DNA of 64,000 nucleotides from the NCBI RefSeq assembly GCF_025660475.1, contig NZ_JAOUSF010000002.1, positions 496,001-560,000 of the forward strand. The letters are read 5' to 3'. Made by a program: the position numbers and the translations under genes. This stretch comes from Perspicuibacillus lycopersici (GTDB lineage Bacteria; Bacillota; Bacilli; Bacillales; Caldibacillaceae). Shown here piece by piece: positions 8,648-16,712 of the stretch (position 1 is the stretch's first letter; every line of letters starts with the position of its first letter). The notes beneath the pieces were generated by a model. The model did no database searches. It was given only the letters and a program-made list of their open reading frames with translations, and was not told the origin of the DNA.

Positions 8648-9242
8648 AAAATACCTCCAGAGTTTATTGGTTGGTAATACACAGCGTGGTGGTGTTTGGA
8701 TGTTTTCGCCGAATACTGTCGCTTGCGTTGGCGTCAAATTTCTTCCGTTTTCTCGAATTTTGTTAGTTGCTGTAGCCGTCCATTTTTTTCATTTCTGCGA
8801 GCTTTGTTGAATCCAATCGATTGATGGAATTTGTCTACATATGTCGAAAATTGCGATTGATAATCTGCTGTGTTTTTACGCAATCTAAGTGTATTATTCT
8901 TTTTTGAAGCTGGTGGGTGAAGTTTGTAAAGATGGGTTAAGGTTGTGTAAAGATTTCGTAGGGTCGGTATTGTGGGGCTGTTTGGAATTAGAGATTGGGG
9001 AGCATTGTTCGCATGCTGTAACCTTTTTTTCGTGAATTACGTCGTATATTACGAAATTTTTATTTTAAAGTAGTATCAGGTAAATTTTTCTTCAAAAAGC
9101 TTAAAAATTTTCTTTAAATTCCATTTGTTGACTATATTTTATCTTTCGTCATGTAATGTTTTTTGGTATGATTTTCTATAGGTATACTGTTCTAAGCAAT
9201 AGGACCCATTTTTTAAGTTATTTTTTTATAAGGAGAAAACTA
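8648..9242. other. Divergent intergenic region between GT2 and LCP genes
   Basis: About 595 bp without a supported gene. The right part holds the promoter for the LCP gene; the left part must contain the minus-strand promoter for the GT2 gene, but I see no convincing one. Nothing else recognised. Confidence 0.5.
9128..9157 (+). promoter_or_regulatory. Sigma-A-like promoter for the LCP gene
   Basis: TTGACT (9128-9133), 18-bp spacer, TGTAAT (9152-9157). It overlaps an upstream in-frame ATG at 9156, which supports translation starting at 9243 instead. Confidence 0.55.
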
Positions 9243-10331
9243 ATGGCACATGAGTCACAATCTCGAGAGATTAGAAAAAAACAGAAGAAAAAACGTAGTA
9301 AGAAAAGGATTTTCTTTATAACGCTCCCCTTTCTTATCATCATTTTGGCGGTTGTTGGGTATGCGGTTAATTTATATTTAAAAGCGGAGAATGCCGTTTC
9401 AAAATCCTATGAAGATACTGGTCGTGAGAAGTCTGAATTACGTGAAGAAGTAGTCGATCCTACAGAAGATAATATCTCCATTCTCATCATCGGTGTAGAC
9501 ACAAGTGAAAAGCGCGCGAATGATGGAAACCCTCGATCAGACACCTTAATTCTCGCAACACTCAATAAACATACAAACAGCGTGAAGCTTTTAAGTATCC
9601 CACGCGACTCCTACGTATACATCCCAGAGGTAGGATATGAAACAAGAATTAATGCTGCACATGCTTACGGTGGTCCAAAGGCAACAATCGAAACGGTAGA
9701 AAATTTACTTGACGTGCCGGTCGATTATTATGTGAAATTAAACTTTGAAGCGTTTATCGATGTAGTAGACGCGCTCGATGGCGTGACGATTGATGTTCCT
9801 TTTGAATTTTATGAACAAAATTCGAAGGATGAACCGAAAGCGATTCATTTACTACCTGGCGTACAGGAATTAGATGGTGAAGAAGCACTAGCATTTGCCC
9901 GTACGCGGAAGATTGATAATGACATTGAACGCGGAAAACGTCAACAAGAGGTCATTAAAGCGGTTATTAAAAAAGCCGCATCTGCTGGCTCTCTATTTAA
10001 ATATGATGACGTGATTGAAGCTGTCGGTGAAAATATGACAACCGATTTAACATTCGCCGAAATGCGCGGATTGATTTCTTACGGATTAAAAGGAACTTTA
10101 TCTATTGAATCCATGACCTTGGCCGGTTCGGACTCATGGCCAAATGGCGCCTACTATTACCAATTGGATCAACTGGCATTGGATGAAACAAAGGAAATTT
10201 TACAAGAGCATCTTGAATTAAATTCAACTGGCAGCAGCAATTTAACCGACTCCGATACTAGCAACACAGACGGAACGACGGACACCACTGGTTACAACGA
10301 CACAAACGGAACAACCGACTCCGATTCATAA
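9243..10331 (+). CDS. LytR-CpsA-Psr (LCP) family glycopolymer-peptidoglycan ligase
   Basis: LCP enzymes transfer teichoic acids or capsule from undecaprenyl pyrophosphate to peptidoglycan outside the membrane. The 362-residue protein has a Lys/Arg-rich cytoplasmic N-terminus, one membrane span (about 27-48), then the LCP core: ILIIGVDTSE, PRSDTLILATL (catalytic Arg/Asp region), SIPRDSYVYIP, INAAHAYGG, FARTRKIDNDIERGKRQQ. The C-terminal 40 residues are Ser/Thr/Asp/Gly-rich and low complexity. The ATG at 9243 follows AAGGAG. TagA and a flippase lie downstream, which fits envelope glycopolymer attachment. It could be called TagU-like, but several LCP paralogues are usual, so I leave the symbol out. 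Confidence 0.93.
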   Translation: MAHESQSREIRKKQKKKRSKKRIFFITLPFLIIILAVVGYAVNLYLKAENAVSKSYEDTGREKSELREEVVDPTEDNISILIIGVDTSEKRANDGNPRSDTLILATLNKHTNSVKLLSIPRDSYVYIPEVGYETRINAAHAYGGPKATIETVENLLDVPVDYYVKLNFEAFIDVVDALDGVTIDVPFEFYEQNSKDEPKAIHLLPGVQELDGEEALAFARTRKIDNDIERGKRQQEVIKAVIKKAASAGSLFKYDDVIEAVGENMTTDLTFAEMRGLISYGLKGTLSIESMTLAGSDSWPNGAYYYQLDQLALDETKEILQEHLELNSTGSSNLTDSDTSNTDGTTDTTGYNDTNGTTDSDS

Positions 10332-10335
10332 TCCA

Positions 10336-10387
10336 AAATAAATCTCCTTTCCTCGTTTTTCTGCCGGGAAGGAGATTTATTTTTTAT
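10336..10387 (+). terminator. Strong intrinsic terminator after the LCP gene
   Basis: Stem AAATAAATCTCCTTTCC pairing with its near-perfect complement at 10367-10383, followed by T residues. It starts five bases after the stop codon. Confidence 0.9.
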
Positions 10388-10529
10388 GTTAAAGGATAGA
10401 ATGGAAAGAGAGAGTTTTTGGAGACGATCCGCTTTTATGTTTTATCGGATGGATTGATGCTGTGATTTATAGTAATATACCACGATTTTTGTGGTGGTAA
10501 ACGCGGGAATTGGTTTTTATTGTGGGCGC

Positions 10530-11150
10530 GGGGGATTTTTTTTGAGAATGTTGGCGTGGAGGTTTTCGGGAACTTGCTTGGTTTTTTCTTGAAAGTGGGC
10601 GGGGTTTTCGGGAACTTACCTGTTTTTTTCTCGTAAATGCGCGCGGTTTTCGGGAACTTACTTGGTTTTTTCTCGAAAGTGCGCGTGGTTTTCGGGAATT
10701 TACTTGGTTTTTTCTCGAAAGTGAGCGCGGTTTTCGGGAACTTGGTCACACTTTTCGGGAATATATCTGCTTTTTTCTCGAAAGTGAGCGTGGTTTTCAG
10801 GAACTTGGCCACTCTTTTCGGGAATGTACTAGCTTTTTTCTCGAAAGTGAGCGTATTTTTCGGGAACTGGACCTTTTATCTCGGGAACTTACCTGTTTTT
10901 TTCTCGTAAATGCGCGCAGTTTTCGGGAATGTACTAGCTTTTTTCTTGAATGTGAACGCGGTTTTCGGGAATCTCGTGCTGATTTTCGGGAACTTTGCTA
11001 TTTTTTTCGGGAACTTACTTGGTTTTTTCTCGAAAGTGAGCGCACTTTTCGGGAACTGGACCTTTTATTTCGGGAACTTACCTGTTTCTTTCTCGTAAAT
11101 GCGCACAGTTTTCGGGAATGTACTTACCTTTTTCTCGAAAGTGTGCGCGC
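10530..11150 (+). repeat. Array A1 of TTTCGGGAA-core tandem repeats
   Basis: About 620 bp between the LCP terminator and the tagA promoter. The unit is a 42-bp pair: a half with TTTTTTCTCGAAAGTG and G/C-rich linker (GCGCGG or GCGTGG), then a half with TTTTCGGGAACTTACTTGG. Variants include a degenerate half TTTTTCTCGTAAATGCGC. Open frames inside (for example around 10637-10909) are products of the period and have no ribosome sites. Confidence 0.9.
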
Positions 11151-11218
11151 TTCCCAGCAACCCATCCCCTGTTCATCCAATTTTAATCTAATTTTAAACG
11201 AACAGTAACAGGAATTGT

Positions 11219-11227
11219 TGGTATAAT
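11219..11227 (+). promoter_or_regulatory. Extended -10 promoter for tagA
   Basis: TGGTATAAT, a perfect TGn-TATAAT, about 44 bp before the chosen start at 11271 and just right of array A1. No clear -35. Confidence 0.55.
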
Positions 11228-11270
11228 TTATGTGGACATATACATATTTTTACAAGGAGTTCAGATACAG

Positions 11271-12005
11271 ATGAAATATGTGACAATTATGGGAGTTCCT
11301 TTTTTACATACAGATCAGGCGTCTTTCGTGAATTTATTGGTGGACCGAATTGATCAACAGGAGAAGACGTATGTCGTGACGGCGAATCCGGAGATTGTGA
11401 TGAAGGCGAATGAGGATGCGGCGTTTATGCAGGATATTTTGCAGGCGAATTACATTATTGCCGATGGTATTGGTGTCGTGAAGGCTGCGCAAATTTTAGG
11501 TAATCCTTTACCTGGTCGGGTGACGGGCTTTGATACGACGATGGAGCTGTTGAAGATTGCCAATGAGAAGCATTACAAGCTCTATTTACTCGGGGCGAAA
11601 AAAGAGACGCTTGAGAAAACGGTAGCGAATATTGCTCGGGATTATCCGGGAGTGGAGATTGTTGGGTCCCATGATGGTTATTTTAACTGGGAGAAGAACC
11701 ATATTGCCGAGACGATTGCGGAGTTGAAGCCGGATCTTGTGTTAGTTGCGCTTGGGTTTCCGAAGCAGGAGAAATGGATTGTGGAGAACTTATCGAAGTT
11801 TGACCATGGTGTGTTTATCGGTATTGGTGGAACATTCGATATTATTGCGGGAACGGCGGTGCGGGCGCCTCTGGCTTGGCAAAAATTAGGGCTGGAGTGG
11901 CTGCATCGGTTAATTAAGCAACCGAGTCGTTGGCGGCGAATGCTTGTGTTGCCACAGTTTGCTGGAAAAATAATTGCACAAAAGGTTAAGGGAGCATCCT
12001 CATGA
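11271..12005 (+). CDS. tagA: N-acetylglucosaminyldiphosphoundecaprenol N-acetyl-beta-D-mannosaminyltransferase (TagA/WecG family)
   Basis: Adds ManNAc from UDP-ManNAc to GlcNAc-PP-undecaprenol, the second step of the wall teichoic acid linkage unit. GT26 family, 244 residues. Motifs: VVTANPEIVMKA, ADGIGVV, GRVTGFDT, ALGFPKQEKWI, IGGTFDIIAG, RAPLAWQKLGLEWLHRL. The ATG at 11271 follows AAGGAG by 11 bases; an upstream in-frame ATG at 11232 lacks a site and lies close to the promoter. The stop overlaps the next start by four bases (ATGA), so the flippase is translationally coupled. mnaA (6091-7239) supplies its donor. Confidence 0.93.
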   Translation: MKYVTIMGVPFLHTDQASFVNLLVDRIDQQEKTYVVTANPEIVMKANEDAAFMQDILQANYIIADGIGVVKAAQILGNPLPGRVTGFDTTMELLKIANEKHYKLYLLGAKKETLEKTVANIARDYPGVEIVGSHDGYFNWEKNHIAETIAELKPDLVLVALGFPKQEKWIVENLSKFDHGVFIGIGGTFDIIAGTAVRAPLAWQKLGLEWLHRLIKQPSRWRRMLVLPQFAGKIIAQKVKGASS

Positions 12006-13555
12006 GTTCATCCCCTTTCGTGAAAAACACTTTGATTTTAACAATTGCGACATTGCTTTCCAAAATATTGGGAAGCATTTTTCGCATACCGCTGCAAAAT
12101 ATTGCGGGTGACGAAGTGCTCGGGATTTTCAGTCTCGTGTACCCGGTTTATATGGTCGCACTCATTTTATCAGTTGCTGGAATTCCTGTAGCGATTTCCA
12201 AGCTTATTGCAGAAGCCCGCGCAACTGGGGACAGCGCCCAGGTGCATATAATTTATCGTACAGCTAGCATTTTGGCGGTGCTGTTTGGAGTGGTCAGCTT
12301 TTTGCTCATTTTTGGATTGTCGCCTTGGATTGCGGAGGCACTTGGTGGTGCGGAAACTCGACTAGCGTTAATTGTCGTTGCCGCAACATTACTGATTGCA
12401 CCGTATATGGCAGTTTATCGCGGGTTTTTCCAAGGATTTGAGGATATGGGACCAACTGGGATTTCACAGGTAATTGAACAATTTGTTCGCGTTGGATTAA
12501 TTTTGGTTGCAGCGTATTATTTAGTAGCGATTGGCGCGGGTACGGAAGTGGTAGCTGGTGGGATTATGATCGGTTCCGTTGTCGGGGCACTTATATCGCT
12601 TATTTTTTTAAAAGTAACATATTACCGCTCCGGATTTCGGGTAGCGTCTAGTGGATATCGTGCTGCTGATTTTTGGAAATGGGGAAAACGAATATTAGTA
12701 GTTTCCTTACCAATCGCAGTTGGATCGATTACGATGGCACTGTTGAATTTTGTTGATTCGTTTACGGTGCCGCTTGGATTACGTGAGGCTGGAGTTCGTA
12801 CTGGTGAGGTCATGTATTTGTACGGAATTTATGGTCGCGGCTTGGCATTAGTGCAAATCGCTACCGTTTTTGCCTCGTCCATTGTTCTGCCATTGATACC
12901 GCTCATGACGAAGCGTTTAGCAGAGCAAGATTTCGCTGGCACACGGCGGGTAATTGAGCGGACCTTTCGGATGACCCATCTGATTGGTTGGCCAGCCGCA
13001 ATTGGGTTATTTTCCCTGACATTGCCGCTGAATCTCGGATTGTTCACAAACTTAGAAGGTAGCGTTGTACTTGCTGTGATTGGATTTAGCTCCGTATTTA
13101 CTTCCTTAACCTTGCTAGGGACTGGTGTATTGCAAGGAATGGACCTTGCGAAGTTCGGCGCAATGATTATCGTTGGCGGAGTTGTACTGAAGATCGTGCT
13201 AAATATTTTATTGATTGCTGCGTTTGGTCTAGAAGGTGCGGCGTTGGCGACATTGCTTGTATATGTCGTGTTATTTGGAGTAAATTGCTGGGCGATATAT
13301 CGAAAAATAAAATTTACTCTCGCCAGTGTGGAATTGCTGAAGATGGTGATGGCGGCTGTTGTTATGGGGATTGTAATCGGGGTGCCCACATTGTTTATAG
13401 ATGTTGCAGCATGGTCGCGTGGATTCGCGCTGGTATATGCAGTTGGCGGGATTTTTGTTGGCGGATTGATCTATTTTGGGCTACTTTATTTGTTGCGTGT
13501 GGTGCGGCGCGAGGATTTGGGAAGAGTGCCGCTGTTGGGGCGGTTTGTGCGGTAG
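12002..13555 (+). CDS. MurJ/Wzx-type polysaccharide flippase (SpoVB-like, MOP superfamily)
   Basis: Integral membrane protein of 517 residues with about 14 hydrophobic segments and the N-terminal pattern of the polysaccharide biosynthesis family (KNTLILTIATLLSKILGSIFR). MOP exporters flip undecaprenyl-linked saccharides or lipid II. A conserved PLGLREAG stretch near residue 258 and a Lys/Arg-rich C-terminus are visible. It overlaps tagA by four bases. That coupling suggests it moves a lipid-linked envelope precursor, although related firmicute proteins include SpoVB and YtgP/MurJ. Function in lipid II transport versus another glycan cannot be decided here. Confidence 0.85.
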   Translation: MSSSPFVKNTLILTIATLLSKILGSIFRIPLQNIAGDEVLGIFSLVYPVYMVALILSVAGIPVAISKLIAEARATGDSAQVHIIYRTASILAVLFGVVSFLLIFGLSPWIAEALGGAETRLALIVVAATLLIAPYMAVYRGFFQGFEDMGPTGISQVIEQFVRVGLILVAAYYLVAIGAGTEVVAGGIMIGSVVGALISLIFLKVTYYRSGFRVASSGYRAADFWKWGKRILVVSLPIAVGSITMALLNFVDSFTVPLGLREAGVRTGEVMYLYGIYGRGLALVQIATVFASSIVLPLIPLMTKRLAEQDFAGTRRVIERTFRMTHLIGWPAAIGLFSLTLPLNLGLFTNLEGSVVLAVIGFSSVFTSLTLLGTGVLQGMDLAKFGAMIIVGGVVLKIVLNILLIAAFGLEGAALATLLVYVVLFGVNCWAIYRKIKFTLASVELLKMVMAAVVMGIVIGVPTLFIDVAAWSRGFALVYAVGGIFVGGLIYFGLLYLLRVVRREDLGRVPLLGRFVR

Positions 13556-13601
13556 TAAATCGGATAGCATATCGCCCCTATTTTTCCTCATCATTTCACT
13601 T

Positions 13602-14024
13602 CTACAACTTTAAAGAAAAAACCTGTTGCCAATTGATGTTATCGTACCCAATGCTTTTATAAAATTCATGCGCTTCTTTTCTCTGCCCACCAGAACGTAA
13701 TCTAATTTCTTGATAGCCATTCTCCTTCGCCCATCTCTCACATTGCTTCATTAATTGTGAACCAATACGTTGTCTACGAACAGTGCTATCCACTACTAAA
13801 CCACCAATTTCCGCATATTCAAGTTCGATTAAACATTTACCAAAAATATGAACCCAACCAGCGAGTTTGTTATCCTTTATTTCAAAAACAAAAATCGCCT
13901 CGTCCTTGCTATTTACAATACGTTCCATACGAGCAGTTATTTCCGCTTCTGAGGACGGGTAACCTAGTTGGAAGCATAATCTAGTAATTTCTTCTGAATC
14001 ACGGATGTTTGCAAAACGAATCAC
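13602..14024 (-). CDS. GNAT family N-acetyltransferase
   Basis: 140-residue protein with the GNAT core: IRFANIRDSEEI at the N-terminus, a central beta strand AEIGGLVVDSTVRRQRIGSQLM carrying the acetyl-CoA binding pattern R-x-x-x-G-S, and the final ARG-type region SGGQRKEAHEFYKSIGY. The start is GTG at 14024, preceded by AGGGGG. It is convergent with the flippase gene and monocistronic. The substrate is unknown; small single-domain GNATs of this kind often act on amines, amino acids or antibiotics. Confidence 0.85.
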   Translation of the reverse strand: MIRFANIRDSEEITRLCFQLGYPSSEAEITARMERIVNSKDEAIFVFEIKDNKLAGWVHIFGKCLIELEYAEIGGLVVDSTVRRQRIGSQLMKQCERWAKENGYQEIRLRSGGQRKEAHEFYKSIGYDNINWQQVFSLKL

Positions 14025-14087
14025 TTCTTTTTCCCCCTTTTTCCAAAAGAGTTATTGTTGTGTATTTTTTATCGTTTCATATCGTGT

Positions 14088-14725
14088 CAGGTTTCGGGAA
14101 CTATTGCTGATATTTCTGGAACTTCTTGATTTTTTCGGGAACTTCCTCCGCTTTTTCGGGAACTCCCTTCCATTTTTTGTGGAACTTCTCCACTTTTTTC
14201 GGGAACTTCCTCCCGTTTTTCTGGAACTTCTCCACTTTTTTCCGGAACTCCCTCTCATTTTTCTAGGAACTTCCTCCAGTTTTTCGGGAACTTCTTCCGT
14301 TTTTTCGGGAACTTCTCCACTTTTTTCGGGAACTTCTCTACTTTTTTCTGGAACTTTCTCTATTTTTTCTGGAACTTCTCCACTTTTTCCGGGGACTTCT
14401 CCACTTTTTTCGGGAACCTCCTCCAGTTTTTTGGGAACTTCTTCATTTTTTTCGGGAACTCCCTCTTATTTTTCTAGGAACTTCTCCACTTTTTTCGGGA
14501 ACTCCCTCTCATTTTTCTAGAACTTCTCCACTTTTTTCGGGAACTCCCTCTCATTTTTCTAGAACTTCTCCACTTTTTTCGGGAACTCCCTCTCATTTTT
14601 CTAGGAACTTCCTCCAGTTTTTCGGGAACTTCTTCCGTTTTTTCGGGAACTTCCTCCCATTATTTTCAGGAACTTTCTCCGAATATCGCGAACCCTACTC
14701 ATTTTTCTAAACTTCCAAACGCCTA
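14088..14725 (+). repeat. Array A2 of TTTCGGGAA-core tandem repeats
   Basis: About 640 bp, near 30 units of 21 bp by length. Typical unit TTTTTTCGGGAACTTCT plus CCAC; variants with TTTTTCTGGAAC, TTTTTCTAGGAAC and TTTTTCCGGAAC. The right edge lies within 20 bp of the AIM24 stop codon. An identical higher-order block (TTTTTTCGGGAACTCCC, then TCTCATTTTTCTAG) recurs three times around 14.49-14.60 kb. Confidence 0.92.
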
Positions 14726-14739
14726 TCTTACAGCAATTT

Positions 14740-15441
14740 TCAACTGTGCTCCCGCTTCCCTCTTATTTCTTCAAAAGGCTGAAGGACAACAAATCCGTCG
14801 CCTTCGAATTTCATTTGGATGGATTCTCCGCTTCCTCGGCCGATAAAGGTTTTTAGAGAGATGTCTGTTTGAAGTGTTGGTTGGAGGTTTCCTGACCAAG
14901 CGACGGTGGCATTTGGGTCTGTGATGATTGGGAAGCCTGGTATGACTTTTAAGGTTAGTGGTTCGTAATGCGTTGTAATGGCAATCATTCCGGTACCTTC
15001 ACAGCGGACATTGAATATGCCTCCTGCCAGCATTCCTCCCACACGTTTCATCAATTTAATATCCCACTTTATGCTTGGTTCGAATGCAAGAAGATCATTG
15101 CCGTTCACAAAAATTGCTTCATTTTGGAGATGGAGGATGGTAACTTTTTTTCCCTGGTCGGCGAGATACAGCTTCCCCCGTCCTTTTGCCTTCATTAGTG
15201 ATATGCCCTCACCGGTTAATGCTTTCTTGAATGTTTTTCCGATGCCATGCTCCAGTATCCCTTCACGTTCAAATTTGATTTTTCCGAGATAGGAAATCAT
15301 TGAGCCTGTTTTCGCCCATACGAAATCATTTAGCTTCAAATTCACTTCAAGTAAGCGTGGGGTTTCTAATTCAAAAAAGCCTTGTCCTCTGTCCTTTTGC
15401 TCCGTTTGTCTAACAAATTCAGTAATAGAATATTTACTCAT
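14740..15441 (-). CDS. AIM24 family protein
   Basis: Member of the AIM24/TIGR00266 family of double beta-helix proteins, whose biochemical role is not established. It has 233 residues. Family-like features are the N-terminal FELETPRLLEVNL, a Gly-rich middle (VGGMLAGGIFNVRCEGTGMIA), the WSGNLQP segment and GRGSGESIQMKFEGDGFVVLQP near the C-terminus. I chose the ATG at 15441 because AAGGGG lies seven bases upstream; an ATG six codons earlier would place that site inside the coding sequence. No hairpin terminator follows; transcription would run into array A2. Confidence 0.85.
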   Translation of the reverse strand: MSKYSITEFVRQTEQKDRGQGFFELETPRLLEVNLKLNDFVWAKTGSMISYLGKIKFEREGILEHGIGKTFKKALTGEGISLMKAKGRGKLYLADQGKKVTILHLQNEAIFVNGNDLLAFEPSIKWDIKLMKRVGGMLAGGIFNVRCEGTGMIAITTHYEPLTLKVIPGFPIITDPNATVAWSGNLQPTLQTDISLKTFIGRGSGESIQMKFEGDGFVVLQPFEEIRGKREHS

Positions 15442-15552
15442 TCCACACACCCCTTCCATGTTTTAAAAAATACTGGATTGATGCTTTCTAAAATAAATAT
15501 ATTCCTTTCTAGCAGCCTTTAGTATTGATATAGGAAGTGAGGTGCAATGAAA

Positions 15553-16098
15553 TTAACGGAGCAAACTTAATACCTTGTTCTTTAATTCTGTTGGCAGTGA
15601 TTGCTTTAGCGCTTTTTCTAGTATCGATTTGTGCTTTACTCCGTTCTCCCGTAAGTGATTCTCTAAAAGATTCGCCTTTTCCTGCTTGCCTGGCATCAGG
15701 CTGTACAGTATCCACCAATCTTCTAATGCACTTAGGGGAATTTCTATTCCGTTTATTGTTCGGTGTTCAACAATAGAAGCTTCGGTAAATGGTAGTTGGA
15801 AGATCCCCTCTTGATGCTCGATTGCAAATCCACCCATCACATCCACGCTTGTTGCTTGAATTTGGAACTTCAAAAATTGCTTAGTACGAAATGGCGGGGT
15901 ATGGATTGCTTCCTTTGTTGTACCTAAGGTGGAGAGAATTTTGTTTATCGTATGTGCGTGATTTTCTTCTATTAAAATATCAATATCGTTTGGAGCTTCT
16001 ACTAGTTGATGAAATTTTAGCAGAAGGGATCCCCCAAGTGCCCAGGTAATTTGTTTGTTGTTTAAGTTGTTGGCAATGGTTGATAAGGTGTTTAGCAT
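15553..16098 (-). CDS. Nucleotidyltransferase-fold protein
   Basis: 181-residue protein whose N-terminus shows the minimal nucleotidyltransferase pattern: WALGGSLLLKFH (GGS, about residue 22) followed by NDIDILIEE (DxD, about residue 38). These are the phosphate- and metal-binding elements of pol-beta-type enzymes. The rest is unlike housekeeping CCA or poly(A) enzymes and resembles small aminoglycoside-nucleotidyltransferase or MNT/AbiEii-like proteins. No partner toxin or antitoxin gene is adjacent. The substrate is unknown. The ATG has GGAGCG about six bases upstream. Confidence 0.6.
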   Translation of the reverse strand: MLNTLSTIANNLNNKQITWALGGSLLLKFHQLVEAPNDIDILIEENHAHTINKILSTLGTTKEAIHTPPFRTKQFLKFQIQATSVDVMGGFAIEHQEGIFQLPFTEASIVEHRTINGIEIPLSALEDWWILYSLMPGKQEKANLLENHLRENGVKHKSILEKALKQSLPTELKNKVLSLLR

Positions 16099-16189
16099 GG
16101 GTGCGCTCCTTTTTATTTATTTCTATCAATAACTATACAGGATTTTTGTAGGGTGGTTGATGGGAGTTATGGATTTTTTTGGGGGAAAT

Positions 16190-16640
16190 TCATTGTTTTT
16201 CGGGAACTTCCCCATGAATTTCGGGAACCTCCATTGTTTTTTCGGGAACTTCCTCATGGATTTCGGGAACCTCCATTGTTTTTTCGGGAACATCCTCATG
16301 AATTTCAGGAATCTGCATAGTTTTTTTCGGGAACTTCATCTAGAATTTCGGGAATCTCTCCCGTTTTTTCTGGAACTTCCTCATGAATTTCAGGAATCTC
16401 CTTAATTTTTTCGGGAACTTCCTCATGAATTTCAGAAATCTCCATAGTTTTTTCGGGAACTTCCCCATGAATTTCGGGAATCTCCTTAATTTTTTCGGGA
16501 ACTTCTCCATGAATTTCGGGAACCTCCATAGTTTTTCGGGAACTTCTCGCCTTTTTTTCTGGAAACTTCCCCATGAATTTCCGGAACCTCCATACTTTTT
16601 TCAGGAACTTCCACATATTTTTCTTGCTATCTCCCTCTTT
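16190..16640 (+). repeat. Array A3 of TTTCGGGAA-core tandem repeats
   Basis: About 450 bp in 42-bp pairs: TTTTTTCGGGAACTTCC plus TCAT, then GAATTTCGGGAACCTCC plus ATTG or ATAG. The linker words CATGAA and CTCCAT are specific to this array. It lies between the nucleotidyltransferase gene and the rhomboid-like gene, both on the minus strand. Confidence 0.92.
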
Positions 16641-16677
16641 TTCCCGGACTTCCTCCCGCCACCTCCAATCAAACCAC

Positions 16678-16711
16678 AAAAAAGGTGCATCCCACAAGAA
16701 TGCACCCTTTC
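16678..16711 (-). terminator. Terminator of the rhomboid-like gene
   Basis: GGTGCAT / ATGCACC stem followed on the minus strand by six T, directly after the stop at 16713. Confidence 0.85.
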
Positions 16712-16712
16712 A

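Noticed and set aside
9156..9242. ATG at 9156 as start of the LCP protein
   Set aside because: It overlaps the -10 box of the promoter and lacks a ribosome site; the ATG at 9243 has AAGGAG at good spacing.
12829..13389. Minus-strand open frame of 186 codons inside the flippase gene
   Set aside because: Antisense shadow of a well-supported membrane protein; composition rich in Thr, Pro and Asn as expected from antisense of hydrophobic codons, no ribosome site.
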